Assembly: GCA_016196755.1 (NCBI GenBank)
Contig: JACPXC010000007.1
Coordinates: 186,001 to 250,000 of the forward strand
Direction of reading: 5' to 3'
DNA: 64,000 bases
Source of the DNA: Elusimicrobiota bacterium
Lineage (GTDB): Bacteria > Elusimicrobiota > Elusimicrobia > UBA1565
Part shown: one piece after another, positions 43,022 through 52,580 of the stretch
Numbering within the stretch: the stretch's first letter is position 1
Layout: each line of letters begins with the position of its first letter
Made by a program: the position numbers and the translations under genes
Notes under the pieces: model-generated
Told to the model about the DNA's origin: nothing
What the model saw: only the letters and a program-made list of their open reading frames with translations
Databases searched by the model: none

Positions 43022-44409
43022 ATCCCCGCCGGCACCGGGGCGGGCTCAAAGCGCGCCTGGAAGAAGCGCAGCAGCTTCGGCTCGTGGGCGAAGCGCAGGC
43101 CCGGCAGGGAGGCGCGCCGCGCCCAGGTCTTGGCCACCCCGTCGGCGACGAAGTCGAGGTGGGTCTGGGTATAGACCCGGCGCGGCAGGGTCAGCCGGAC
43201 GAGCTCGAGGCTTACCGCGCGGTTGCGCCCTTCCTCGTCGCGCCCCGCCGAGACCACCCCGCGCTCCATCCCGCGCACGCCGCAGTCCTCGTAGATCCAC
43301 GCCGCCAAGGCCTGGGCCGGGAGGTCCTCGGGACCCAGGTGGGGCAGGAAGGCGTTGGCGTCGAGGAACACCCCGTGGCCGCCCACCGGCCGCACAAACG
43401 GGATGCCCGCCTCCTCGAGCCGGGCCGCCAGGTAGCGCACCTGGGCCACGCGGTGGGCGATCCACTCGTCCTGGACCATCTCCACGGCGCCCACCGCCAT
43501 CGCCTCGAGGTCGCGGCCGGCCAGGCCGCCGTAGGTGTGCAGTCCCTCGTAGACGACGCAGAGCTCGGCGGCCTTCTCGTAGAGCGCGGCGTCGCGCGTG
43601 GCGAGGAAGCCCCCGATGTTGACGTAGAGGTCCTTCTTGGCGCTGACGCAGACGGTGTCGGCGCTCGCGCACATCTCGCGCAGGATCCGGCGCACGCTCC
43701 AGCCCCGACAGGCCGCCTCGCGCTCCGAGATGAAGAAGGCGTTCTCGACGGCGCGCGCGCCGTCGATGACCACCATGATCTTCCGCGGCCGGCAGAACCC
43801 GGCGACCGCGCGCAGGTTCTCGAGCGACACGGGCTGGCCGCCGGCCAGGTTGACCGGGCAGCCGACCGTCACGTAGGGGACCTTCGCGGCGCCTACCCGC
43901 TCCACCAGCGCCGCGAGCTTGGCCAGGTCCACGTTTCCCTTAAACGGCGCCGTCGAGACGGGGTCATGGGCCTCGTCGACGATCACGTCCTCGAAGCGCG
44001 CCCCCGCCAGCTCCTGATGGACGCGCGTGGTCGTGAAGTACATGTTTCCCGGCACCGTGTCGCCGGGAGTGATCAGCGCCTTGGAGAGGAGGTTCTCGGC
44101 CCCGCGGCCCTGATGGGTGGGGACGACGAAAGGGTAGCCATAGACCTCGGAGACGGCGCCGGCGAAGCGCTCGAAGGAGCGGCTGCCCGCGTAGGCCTCG
44201 TCGCCCATCATGAGGGCGGCCCACTGGCGGTCGGTCATGGCGTTGGTGCCGCTGTCGGTGAGCAGGTCGATGTAGACGTCATCGGAGCGCAGCAGGAAGG
44301 TGTTGTAGCCGGCCGCGGCCAGGCGCCGGCAGCGTTCGCCGCGCTCGAGGAGGCGGATGGGTTCGACGGACTTGATGCGGTAGGGCTCCGGGATCAGGGA
44401 AGCTGTCAT
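43018..44409 (-). CDS. tpl: Tyrosine phenol-lyase (beta-tyrosinase)
   Basis: 463 residues, PLP beta-eliminating lyase. SAKKDLYVNIGG carries the PLP Lys. Residues that separate tyrosine phenol-lyase from tryptophanase all read as the former: NMYFTTTRVHQE (Thr where tryptophanase has Asp), VRGMERGVVSAGR (Arg of MERG, where tryptophanase has a hydrophobic residue) and LLRFFQARF (Phe where tryptophanase has His). Splits tyrosine to phenol, pyruvate and ammonia; the pyruvate could feed the nearby ferredoxin oxidoreductase. First gene of a seven-gene overlapping run. AGGGAAGC precedes the ATG. Confidence 0.9.
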   Translation of the reverse strand: MTASLIPEPYRIKSVEPIRLLERGERCRRLAAAGYNTFLLRSDDVYIDLLTDSGTNAMTDRQWAALMMGDEAYAGSRSFERFAGAVSEVYGYPFVVPTHQGRGAENLLSKALITPGDTVPGNMYFTTTRVHQELAGARFEDVIVDEAHDPVSTAPFKGNVDLAKLAALVERVGAAKVPYVTVGCPVNLAGGQPVSLENLRAVAGFCRPRKIMVVIDGARAVENAFFISEREAACRGWSVRRILREMCASADTVCVSAKKDLYVNIGGFLATRDAALYEKAAELCVVYEGLHTYGGLAGRDLEAMAVGAVEMVQDEWIAHRVAQVRYLAARLEEAGIPFVRPVGGHGVFLDANAFLPHLGPEDLPAQALAAWIYEDCGVRGMERGVVSAGRDEEGRNRAVSLELVRLTLPRRVYTQTHLDFVADGVAKTWARRASLPGLRFAHEPKLLRFFQARFEPAPVPAGI

Positions 44410-44422
44410 GCTTCCCTAGTAA

Positions 44423-44436
44423 GCAACGTTCTTGCC
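44423..44436 (-). promoter_or_regulatory. Sigma-54-type element upstream of tpl
   Basis: Minus strand GGCAAGAACGTTGC. The start codon is only 13 bases beyond, so a conventional +1 would leave a two-base leader. Confidence 0.6.
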
Positions 44437-44439
44437 GGA

Positions 44440-46329
44440 CTACGCGCCGGGGAATGCGGCCGGCTCTTCATCGCGCGCTCCCGTGGGGCTGCCGCTCCCG
44501 CGGCGGTCCTTAAACAGCATGACGGCCGTGCACTGGCCGGCTTGACGGGTCAGCGCGACCCGCGCGAAGCGCCGCTCGAAGACGCCGCGCATGCGGTCAT
44601 TGGAGGCGAGCATCTCGGCCGAGAAGCCTTCGAGCCCCTTTCGCTCGGCGATCCAGGCCAGGTAGTCGACCAGGAAGGAGCCCATTCCCCGGCCTTGGAA
44701 CTCGTCGTGGACGGTGAAGGCGGCCTCGGCCAGCCGGGAGCCGGGGATCGCGAAGTAGCGCGCCACCGCCACCAGCCGCTGGCGCGGGCGTTCCCCGACG
44801 AAGACGCCGACGGCGAAGGAGGTCGTGTTGTCGATCGCCACCAAGGCCTGGAACTCCTTCTCGGAGAGGCGCTTGAGGGGGACCCCGAAGCGCAGCCAGG
44901 TCGTCTCAGGGGACTGCGAGTAGAACAGCTCCTTGAGGCGCCGCTCATCGGTGGGCTTGAGCGGCCGGATAAAGGCCGGCGTCCCGCCGAAGTCCCGGCG
45001 CGTCTCCCACTGCACTTCGTAGCGCTCCCCCGCGGCGAGCACGTGCCCCGCGTCGAGCAAGCCCCAGCGCTTGGCGGCCGCGGCCAGCTCCGCCCGGAAG
45101 CCGGGATGCGCCACCCCGATGAGGGCCAGCGCGCGCTCGCGGATCGTCCGCCCCTTGAGCGCCGCGATGCCGTACTCGGTGACGACGAAGTCGACGTCGG
45201 CGCGCGTCGTGACGACGCCGGTCCCGGGCTCCAGCGCCGCGACGATCCGCGACACGGCGCCGCCCTTGGCGGTGGCCGGCAGGGCGATGATGGCCCGGCC
45301 GCCCTTGGCGCGCGCGGCCCCGCGCATGAAGTCGACCTGCCCGCCCACACCGCTATAGAAGCGATGCCCGAGCGAGTCGGCGGCCACCTGGCCGGTAAGG
45401 TCCACCTGGAGCGCCGAGTTGACGGCCGTCATGCGCTCGTTCTGGGCGATGACGAAGGGGTCGTTGGTGTGGTCGGTCGGGTGGAAGGCGAAGCGCGGGT
45501 CGCGGCCGACGGCCTCGTAGAGCCGCCGCGAGCCCAGGCAGAACGAGGTCACGACCTTGCCCGGGTGCAGGGTCTTGCGGCGGCCGTTCAACACGCCGGC
45601 CTCGAGCAGGGCCAGGACCCCGTCGGAGACCATCTCCGAGTGGATCCCGAGGTCCTTCTTGCCGCCCAGCCGCGCCAGGACGGCATCGGGGATGGCCCCG
45701 ATGCCGAGCTGGAGCGTGGCGCCGTCCTCGATGAGGCTGGCGGCGTAGCGCCCGATCCACAGCGCCGCCGCGGTGGGCGGGGCGGCAGGCAGCTCGCAGA
45801 GCGCCTCCTCCTTCTCGACGAAGGCGTCGAACGCGGACAGCGGCAAAGACGAGTCGCCCCCGGTCCAGGGCATGCGCGAGTTGACCTGGGCGACGACGTA
45901 GGGGGCCGTCTCCGCCGCCGCCTTGACGACGTCGACGGCCACCCCCAGGGAGACCCTCCCCCGGCGCGGCGGCGAGGTCATGACCAGCGCCGCGTCCAGA
46001 GGCATGCGCCCGGAGCGGAACATCCCCGGCACCTCCGAGAGGAAGCAGGGGGTATAGTCCGCCAGCCCCGCCCCCACCGCCTGGCGCACGTTGGCGCCGA
46101 TAAACAACGCGTTGTGGCGCAACCCGCCCTGGCGGCCCGCCTCCGCGTAGGGTGCCGCGCCGAGGGTCATGAGGTGCACGACCTCGGTATCGGAGAGCCC
46201 CGCGGCCCGCTCCGCCAGCGCCGACACGAGGTGCTGGGGCTCCCCCGCCCCCGAGCCGACGAACACCCGCTGGCCGGAGCCGACGGGCGCCAGCGCGACT
46301 CCTGCCGCTACGCCGCGCAAAGGCGCCAC
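44440..46329 (-). CDS. Acetyl-CoA hydrolase/CoA-transferase family protein fused to a GNAT domain
   Basis: 629 residues. Residues 1-~440 are a class I CoA-transferase of the acetate/4-hydroxybutyrate type, with LQLGIGAIPDAVLARL, HSEMVSDGV, YSGVGGQVDFMRGA and the catalytic Glu in VVTEYGIAALKG. About 455-610 form an acetyltransferase fold with the acetyl-CoA loop EFQGRGMGSFLVDYL. Such fusions suggest acetylation-linked control or a second acyl transfer. Would exchange CoA between acyl groups in fermentation. GTG start with GAGG nearby; four bases after the CBS gene. Confidence 0.85.
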   Translation of the reverse strand: MAPLRGVAAGVALAPVGSGQRVFVGSGAGEPQHLVSALAERAAGLSDTEVVHLMTLGAAPYAEAGRQGGLRHNALFIGANVRQAVGAGLADYTPCFLSEVPGMFRSGRMPLDAALVMTSPPRRGRVSLGVAVDVVKAAAETAPYVVAQVNSRMPWTGGDSSLPLSAFDAFVEKEEALCELPAAPPTAAALWIGRYAASLIEDGATLQLGIGAIPDAVLARLGGKKDLGIHSEMVSDGVLALLEAGVLNGRRKTLHPGKVVTSFCLGSRRLYEAVGRDPRFAFHPTDHTNDPFVIAQNERMTAVNSALQVDLTGQVAADSLGHRFYSGVGGQVDFMRGAARAKGGRAIIALPATAKGGAVSRIVAALEPGTGVVTTRADVDFVVTEYGIAALKGRTIRERALALIGVAHPGFRAELAAAAKRWGLLDAGHVLAAGERYEVQWETRRDFGGTPAFIRPLKPTDERRLKELFYSQSPETTWLRFGVPLKRLSEKEFQALVAIDNTTSFAVGVFVGERPRQRLVAVARYFAIPGSRLAEAAFTVHDEFQGRGMGSFLVDYLAWIAERKGLEGFSAEMLASNDRMRGVFERRFARVALTRQAGQCTAVMLFKDRRGSGSPTGARDEEPAAFPGA

Positions 46330-46333
46330 GGCC

Positions 46334-46774
46334 TCAGCTCCCGGTCTCGAGGACCTTGAGGAGGTCGAGGGTCGTCACGATGCCCAGGAGCTTGCGGCCC
46401 TTGGTGATGAAGACGCGGTGGATGCGCCGGCGGCGCATGAGCCGGGCGAGCTCGGGCACCGGCGCGTCGGCGGAGGCCTCGATCGCCCCCGGCGTCATGA
46501 TGTCGGAGACCGTGGTGCGGTCGGGAGACTCCACATGGAAGCCCTCGGGCAGGCGCGCGACCGGCGCGATGAAGGACTCGCCGCCCTCCAGCTCATGGTG
46601 CACGAGGTCGCTCTTGGAGACCACGCCGACCAAGGCGCCCCCGCCGTCGACGACGGCCGCCCCGGAGATGCGCTTCTCGTCGAGCAGTCTTGCCAGCTCG
46701 CGCACCAGCATGTTGGGCCGTACCGTCACCACCTTCTTCTGCATGACGTCTCGCGCCGTCGCCGTCGTCTTCAT
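46334..46774 (-). CDS. Tandem CBS-domain protein
   Basis: 146 residues: two CBS motifs (ARDVMQKKVVTVRPN...AVVDGGGALVGVVSKSDL; VSDIMTPGAIEASADAP...VFITKGRKLLGIVTTLDLL) and nothing else. Binds adenine nucleotides by family and may sense energy state for the adjacent CoA-transferase. AGGGAGG precedes the ATG. Confidence 0.92.
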   Translation of the reverse strand: MKTTATARDVMQKKVVTVRPNMLVRELARLLDEKRISGAAVVDGGGALVGVVSKSDLVHHELEGGESFIAPVARLPEGFHVESPDRTTVSDIMTPGAIEASADAPVPELARLMRRRRIHRVFITKGRKLLGIVTTLDLLKVLETGS

Positions 46775-46837
46775 GGGACCTCCCTGGACGGATCGTTCCC
46801 CGGCCCCTGATGGATCCCCCAGGCGCCGCGGGGGCGC

Positions 46838-47620
46838 CTACCTTGAGAAATGCAACATGACCGCCAAAAAGAGGGCGGTCCAGCCCACCTCCTGCCAGCC
46901 GACCTTCTTGAGCTCGAGACCGGGACCCTGGCGGGCCGCCCACCACGCCGACTTCGCGGCCGAGGCGCCGAAGGGGAGCAGGGCGCCCGCCGGCACGGCG
47001 CCGCCGGCGGCGGCGGCGGCGACCGCGGCGGCCGCGGCCCCGTGGTAGGCGAGGCTCAGGCGGCGGGCGCCGTCGGCGCGCCGGGCGGCCTCGACGGGGG
47101 CGCCGCGGGCCGAGGCCGCGCGCCGGCTCACGAGCATCTTCACGTGGAAGACCGGGCCCGAGAAGAACAGCGCGCAGAGCGCCCACAGCCAGGCCGCGCC
47201 GGGCTCCCAGGCGCCCGAGGCCGCGTACCAGGCGGCCGGCGCTCCCAGCGAGAGGCCGGCGATGCCAACCAGTTCGTTGGCCTCGGACATCGCCCGGCGC
47301 CGACGCTGGTTCCGGAGCGCGACGGCGAGTGCGCCGCCGTCCGGCGGGACCATGAGGAGCAGGCCCCAGCGTCCGTAGAGCGCGGCCAGCCCGCCGAAGC
47401 CCGCGGCGGCCGCGGCGGCGCAGCTCAGCACCCACCGCCGCGCCGCGGGATGGCCCGGCGACTCGAGCAGGACGCCGAGCGGCGTGCGCAAGAGGAACGC
47501 CCCCGCCGTCCCGAGGGCGAAGAGCGCGGCGGCGCCGGCCGGGCCGCCGCCCGCCGCGGCCCAGCCCAAGACGGGCGGGACGAGCAGCATCACCCAACTG
47601 CCGTGTTCACGCGGCAGCAT
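46838..47620 (-). CDS. YwiC-like membrane protein
   Basis: 260 residues with about seven hydrophobic helices. The N-terminus LPREHGSWVMLLVPPVLG is the hallmark of the YwiC-like family. In Bacillus ywiC sits with anaerobic respiration genes; its role is unknown. Overlaps the sigma-54 gene by 14 bases. Confidence 0.82.
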   Translation of the reverse strand: MLPREHGSWVMLLVPPVLGWAAAGGGPAGAAALFALGTAGAFLLRTPLGVLLESPGHPAARRWVLSCAAAAAAGFGGLAALYGRWGLLLMVPPDGGALAVALRNQRRRRAMSEANELVGIAGLSLGAPAAWYAASGAWEPGAAWLWALCALFFSGPVFHVKMLVSRRAASARGAPVEAARRADGARRLSLAYHGAAAAAVAAAAAGGAVPAGALLPFGASAAKSAWWAARQGPGLELKKVGWQEVGWTALFLAVMLHFSR

Positions 47621-48710
47621 GGACCGCCGTCAGCTTGCGGCGCACCTCGTTGACGGTGCGCCGCGACACGTTGATGCCGGCCTCGTCGGCCAGCCGCCGC
47701 ATGAGCGTCTCATCGGTGATGCCGCCGCCGACCGCGCCCTTCTCCATCCAGTCCGCGAGGATCGACATCAGCACGAAGCGCTGTCCGGTCAAGAGACTCT
47801 TGAGCGGGACCTCCTTGCCCCAGGGCAGCGCCACCGAGCGGTTGGAGACCGCGCGGCTGACCGTGCTGGGGGCCACGCCGATGCGCCGGGCCAGCTCGCG
47901 CAGGGAGAGCGGCCTCAGGCGCGTGCCGTCGCGGCTGCTGAGGTAGGAGGTCTGCTCGGTGGTGACCCGGGCGAGGATCTGGAAGAGGGTGTCCTGGCGC
48001 ATGTTGAGCAGCTCGACGCGCTTGAGCACCTCGCGCAGGCGGCGCTTCTCCTCGCCGCTCATGCCCCGGCGGCGCTTCCAGTCCTCGAGCTTGTCGTAGA
48101 GGACGACGTAGCGGCCGCGGGCCCATTGCGGCGACATGAAGCGGAAGCTCAGCTGGCCCGGGTCGCGGCGGTCCTGGTCTATGGCGGCGATGCAGTGGAA
48201 GCGCGTCCCGGCCGAGGCCGGCTCGACGGCCGGTCGGAAGAACTCCGAGCGCGTTCCCACCTCGATGACGAGCTCCAGGATGCGGCGCCCCTCGGCCTCG
48301 GTGAGGCCCAGCTCGAGGCAGGCCTGGGGCAGGGGCTTGGCGTCGTCGCCGTAGAGGAAGTAGCGCTCGAAGGCCGACACCCCGATGCGGCGGATGAGAT
48401 GGAGCATGTCGGCGCGCTTCTCGAGGATGTCGCTGACGTCGCCGCTGGAGGCGCCCGCCGCGGCGGCCTCGTTGAACTCGTAGAAGCCGCCGTGCAGGCT
48501 CGATGCCGGCCAGCGCTTGCGGCGCATGAGCGGCGAGGCGTGGCTCGACCCGTACATGAGCTCGTGGAAGATCGGCTCGGACTCCAGGGAGCGGATCTCC
48601 CGGGCTACCTCGGGCTCGCTGAGCGCCAGCCATTTCGCGGCGGCCAAGCGGCCCTGCAGGAGCTGTCGGTTCTGGAGCTTCTGCTCGACGCGCATCTCGG
48701 GTTTGGACAT
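47607..48710 (-). CDS. rpoN: Divergent, short RNA polymerase sigma-54 factor
   Basis: 367 residues, against the usual ~450-500. Residues 8-45 (QKLQNRQLLQGRLAAAKWLALSE) have the layout of region I, which meets the activator. The core-binding part holds GYxEF-like helices. About 265-300 (LSLRELARRIGVAPSTVSRAVSNR) is the HTH. SRRTVNEVRRKL near residue 350 is a changed form of the RpoN box (ARRTVxKYRE). It recognises -24/-12 promoters, and one stands 24 bases before its own ATG, which has GAGG in a 13-base leader, so it looks autoregulated. Divergent from an NtrB/NtrC-type pair. Confidence 0.82.
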   Translation of the reverse strand: MSKPEMRVEQKLQNRQLLQGRLAAAKWLALSEPEVAREIRSLESEPIFHELMYGSSHASPLMRRKRWPASSLHGGFYEFNEAAAAGASSGDVSDILEKRADMLHLIRRIGVSAFERYFLYGDDAKPLPQACLELGLTEAEGRRILELVIEVGTRSEFFRPAVEPASAGTRFHCIAAIDQDRRDPGQLSFRFMSPQWARGRYVVLYDKLEDWKRRRGMSGEEKRRLREVLKRVELLNMRQDTLFQILARVTTEQTSYLSSRDGTRLRPLSLRELARRIGVAPSTVSRAVSNRSVALPWGKEVPLKSLLTGQRFVLMSILADWMEKGAVGGGITDETLMRRLADEAGINVSRRTVNEVRRKLTAVHAAA

Positions 48711-48734
48711 TGGGGGGCCTCAGACGATTATTAT

Positions 48735-48748
48735 GCAACAGGATTGCC
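48735..48748 (-). promoter_or_regulatory. Sigma-54-type promoter of the sigma-54 operon
   Basis: Minus strand GGCAATCCTGTTGC preceded by T. Predicted +1 at about 48723 leaves a 13-base leader carrying TGAGG before the ATG at 48710, a fully orthodox layout. Confidence 0.7.
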
Positions 48749-48767
48749 AAAACGTCAAAGCACCGCG

Positions 48768-48795
48768 TTCCCAAGTGGGACAGGCTTTGTATGAT
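48768..48795 (+). promoter_or_regulatory. Sigma-70-type promoter of the two-component pair
   Basis: TTCCCA, 16 bases, TATGAT. +1 would fall about two bases before the kinase ATG at 48804. The -10 is good, the -35 poor. It suggests that the activator pair is made independently of sigma-54. Confidence 0.45.
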
Positions 48796-48803
48796 ATTGG
48801 AAC

Positions 48804-50257
48804 ATGGCTGCTGTCCCCCACAAGGCTGGCTCGAGCGAGGTCGAGGAGAAGTACCGCCAGCTCTTCGACTCCGCCACCGACATGATCTTCCTGCGCGACC
48901 CCGAGTCGGGCAAGCTCATGGACGTCAACCGAGCCGCCTGCGGCAACCTCGGCTACTCCCGCGACGAGCTCTTGTGGACCGATTACTTCGCGCTGATCCC
49001 GGCCGGGGCCGAGCGCGACGGCGCGCGGCGGAACTTCGAGGAGGCGCTGAGTGCGGGCAGCTCCACCAGGGTGGTGGTGTTCAAGCGCAAGGACGGGTCG
49101 TCCTTGGAGGCCGAGATCCGCAACACCCCGACGACCATCGCCGGCAAGGTCTGGATGCTCGGGATCGCGCGCGACCTCACCGCCCAGCGCCAGCTCGAGC
49201 GCCGGGCCCTGGCTTTCTATCAGGCGTTCCGCAACTCCAACGACTCGATGTTCTACACCGACCACAACGGGATCATCCAGGACGTCAACGACGCCTTCGT
49301 GCGCCGCTTCGGCTTCGCGCGCGAGGAGGCCGTGGGCCGGAGCCCGCGCATCGTGCGCTCCCGCCACACCTCCGACGAGCTCTACAAGCGGCTATGGACC
49401 GAGATCCTCGACCCCTCCAAGGGCTACTGGCGCGGCCGCGTCATCAACCGGACCAAGGCCGGCGAGGAGATCCCGGTCCTGCTCGCGATCACCTCGGTCC
49501 GCGACGGCCTCGACGGCATCGTCGGCTTCGTCTCGAGCGCGTTCGACCTCTCCGAGATCGAGACCCTGCACCGCCGCCTGGCCAAGAGCGAGTCGCTGGC
49601 GGCGGTGGGCACGATGGCGGCCGTGCTGGCCCACGAGATCCGCAACCCGCTGGGCTCGATCGTCACCGCCGCCGCCAGCATCGCGCGGGGCGAGCTTTCC
49701 GCCGAGGACAAGACGACTTTGTCCTCGGTCGTGCGCCAGGAGAGCCGGCGCCTCTCGGACACCCTGACGCAGTTTCTGCAGTACGCGCGGCCGCGCGACC
49801 CCGTCCTCGCGACGGCAGACCTCAACGCCCTGGTTACCGAGCTGGCCGCCCTGCTGCGCTCCGACGCCGCTACGCTGGGCAAGGTCAAGCTCACGGTCCA
49901 CGCCGCCAAGGAGCTCCCGCGCTTTCCCTTCGACGCGGGCCAGGTGCGCCAGGCCCTGCTCAACCTTGCCCTCAACTCCCTGCAGGCCCTCGAGGGCAAG
50001 GGGCGCCTGAGCTTGACGGTCGAACGCCGCGACCCGCACGCCGTCGTCATCGTCTCCGACGACGGCCCCGGGATCCCGGCCGCGACCCAGAAGCGCCTCT
50101 TCGAGCCGTTCCACACCACCAAGGAGAAGGGCACCGGCCTCGGGCTGGCGGTGGCCGACCGCATCGCGGCGGCCCACGGCGGCGCCATCCTAGTCGAGAG
50201 CGACGTGGGCCAGGGCGCCTCCTTCACGTTCCTGCTGCCGCTGCGCAAGGAGACGAC

Positions 50258-50261
<4 letters not shown>
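48804..50261 (+). CDS. NtrB-type PAS-PAS sensor histidine kinase
   Basis: 485 residues, no membrane helices. PAS 1 about 17-125 (YRQLFDSATDMIFLRDPESGKL), PAS 2 about 135-250 (YQAFRNSNDSMFYTDHNGIIQ). Phospho-acceptor His in VLAHEIRNPLGSI near residue 277; ATPase boxes LLNLALNSLQALEG, DDGPGIP and GTGLGLAVADRI. Cytosolic signal sensing through PAS, perhaps redox or a metabolite. ATGA overlap with the response regulator, which it should phosphorylate. Confidence 0.92.
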
Positions 50262-51607
<1,346 letters not shown>

Positions 51608-51608
51608 C

Positions 51609-51622
51609 GGCAGAAGCGTTGC
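51609..51622 (+). promoter_or_regulatory. Sigma-54-type element after the NtrC-like gene
   Basis: GGCAGAAGCGTTGC begins two bases past the regulator stop. The nearest ATG (51635) is 12 bases downstream. Confidence 0.5.
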
Positions 51623-51634
51623 GGCACGGCAAGC

Positions 51635-51908
51635 ATGGCCGTCCCGGCTTGCTCGGGCTTCTGGCGTCTGGGCCGGCGAGGTCGCCAAGAACGCCTCCGG
51701 CGAGGTCTTCGACTACGACAGCGGCGCCGACCTGGCCGTCGCCCCCGCCGACCGCAGCCCGTTCTCAGGCGGCAAGCGCGTCCTCGTCGACGGGCTCTTG
51801 AGCCGGAGGCGGACCTTCGCCATCGCGGCGGCTGGTTATGCCCTCGGAGCGGGAATCTTCTTCGCGCTGCTGGCCGCGGGGATGGGCGTGGGCCTGCTGG
51901 CCGGCTGA
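51635..51908 (+). pseudogene. Possible small membrane protein with broken or unusual start
   Basis: The frame ending at the TGA at 51906-51908 reads GEVAKNASGEVFDYDSG, then a C-terminal membrane helix (TFAIAAAGYALGAGIFFALL) and has protein-like composition. Yet it contains no ATG, GTG or TTG upstream within this interval. An ATG at 51635 stands just behind the promoter element but in another frame. Either a one-base shift joins them, by mutation or sequencing error, or the real start is non-canonical. No family is recognised. The tracked frames at 51619 and 51635 look like shadows. Confidence 0.35.
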
Positions 51909-51910
51909 GG

Positions 51911-51924
51911 GGCAAGAGCGTTGC
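51911..51924 (+). promoter_or_regulatory. Sigma-54-type promoter of the small beta protein
   Basis: GGCAAGAGCGTTGC, identical to the element before the FNR-like gene. +1 near 51936; the ATG at 51982 then has a 46-base leader containing GAGG. Confidence 0.65.
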
Positions 51925-51981
51925 TCGCCTATCGACGCAATGAACAAGGAGATGAAGTTCCGCGCGCTCAACGAGGTTCCC

Positions 51982-52272
51982 ATGAGCCATACGATGAAGA
52001 CCGGCGTCGACGTCGACTGTCCCCGCGAAGGCGAGGTCGTCGCCGCGCCCGAGTGCCGCATCCGCGTCCGCGCCCCCGCGGAGGCGACCGAGGTCGAGGT
52101 GTCGATCAGCCAGTGTCCCTGGGAGCCCTGCCGGCGCGAGGCCGGCTCCTGGAGCTACGATTGGTCCTCCTACGACGACGGAGATTACCAACTGGCGGCC
52201 CGGGCCCGGATCGGCGCGGACTTCGAGGAGGCGGGCGAGGAGCGCCTCTTCAGCGTGCGGCTGCGGCGCTGA
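51982..52272 (+). CDS. Small beta-sandwich-like protein of unknown function
   Basis: 96 residues: DVDCPREGEVVAAPECRIRVRAP, then VEVSISQCPWEPCRREAGSWSYDWSSYDDGDYQL. This looks like an Ig-like or carbohydrate-binding small beta domain with four Cys. No signal peptide. GAGG five bases before the ATG at 51982 decides the start; upstream in-frame ATGs at 51940 and 51952 lack proper spacing. Monocistronic behind its own sigma-54-type element. Function unknown. Confidence 0.6.
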   Translation: MSHTMKTGVDVDCPREGEVVAAPECRIRVRAPAEATEVEVSISQCPWEPCRREAGSWSYDWSSYDDGDYQLAARARIGADFEEAGEERLFSVRLRR

Positions 52273-52293
52273 AGCCTCATAAGGGGAAGCGCG

Positions 52294-52307
52294 GGCAACA
52301 GCGTTGC
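52294..52307 (+). promoter_or_regulatory. Sigma-54-type element, first of a tandem pair
   Basis: GGCAACAGCGTTGC. +1 would be near 52319, within the second, degenerate copy 10 bases further on. Confidence 0.55.
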
Positions 52308-52317
52308 TCTACACATA

Positions 52318-52331
52318 GGCAAGAGCGTTTC
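52318..52331 (+). promoter_or_regulatory. Degenerate sigma-54-type element, second of the pair
   Basis: GGCAAGAGCGTTTC differs from the common form only in the -12 box (TTTC for TTGC), which would remove the critical G. It may be a decayed promoter or a competing binding site. Confidence 0.4.
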
Positions 52332-52370
52332 CTAGTCCGGCCCAGCGCCGGGCGCCGAGGGAAGGGGCCT

Positions 52371-52544
52371 ATGCCGCCGCATAGCAGCGCCACTGCGCAT
52401 CCGCCGGGCCGGACGCGGACCGTCCGGCATAAGCGGCCGGAGCATGACCTAGCCGGTTCGACCGGGCGGCCGGCCCCGCCCGCCGACGCCTATATCTTCA
52501 ATTTCGAGCGCTACTCCATCCGCCGCGGCCGTTTTTCCCATTAG
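52371..52544 (+). CDS. Possible 57-residue basic protein
   Basis: The frame opens MPPHSSATAHPPGRTR and ends DAYIFNFERYSIRRGRFSH. GAGGGAAGGGG stands just before the ATG and the tandem promoter elements lie 40-65 bases upstream, which supports expression. The protein is rich in His, Arg and Pro with an aromatic C-terminus and matches nothing I know. The rest of the 308-base gap (52273-52580) holds only promoter elements. It could instead be an untranslated leader or small RNA. Confidence 0.4.
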   Translation: MPPHSSATAHPPGRTRTVRHKRPEHDLAGSTGRPAPPADAYIFNFERYSIRRGRFSH

Positions 52545-52550
52545 CGCTCC

Positions 52551-52564
52551 GGCAGGACCGTTGC
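52551..52564 (+). promoter_or_regulatory. Sigma-54-type element upstream of the pyruvate oxidoreductase operon
   Basis: GGCAGGACCGTTGC; the ATG of the first gene is 16 bases further, leaving a predicted leader of about five bases. Confidence 0.6.
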
Positions 52565-52580
52565 CATAGAACGGACTGCC

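Noticed and set aside
43018-44409. Tryptophanase as the identity of the PLP lyase
   Set aside because: Thr, Arg and Phe at the three discriminating positions match tyrosine phenol-lyase.
43084-46359. 1091-aa plus-strand ORF
   Set aside because: Lies opposite tpl and the CoA-transferase; composition is that of a shadow frame.
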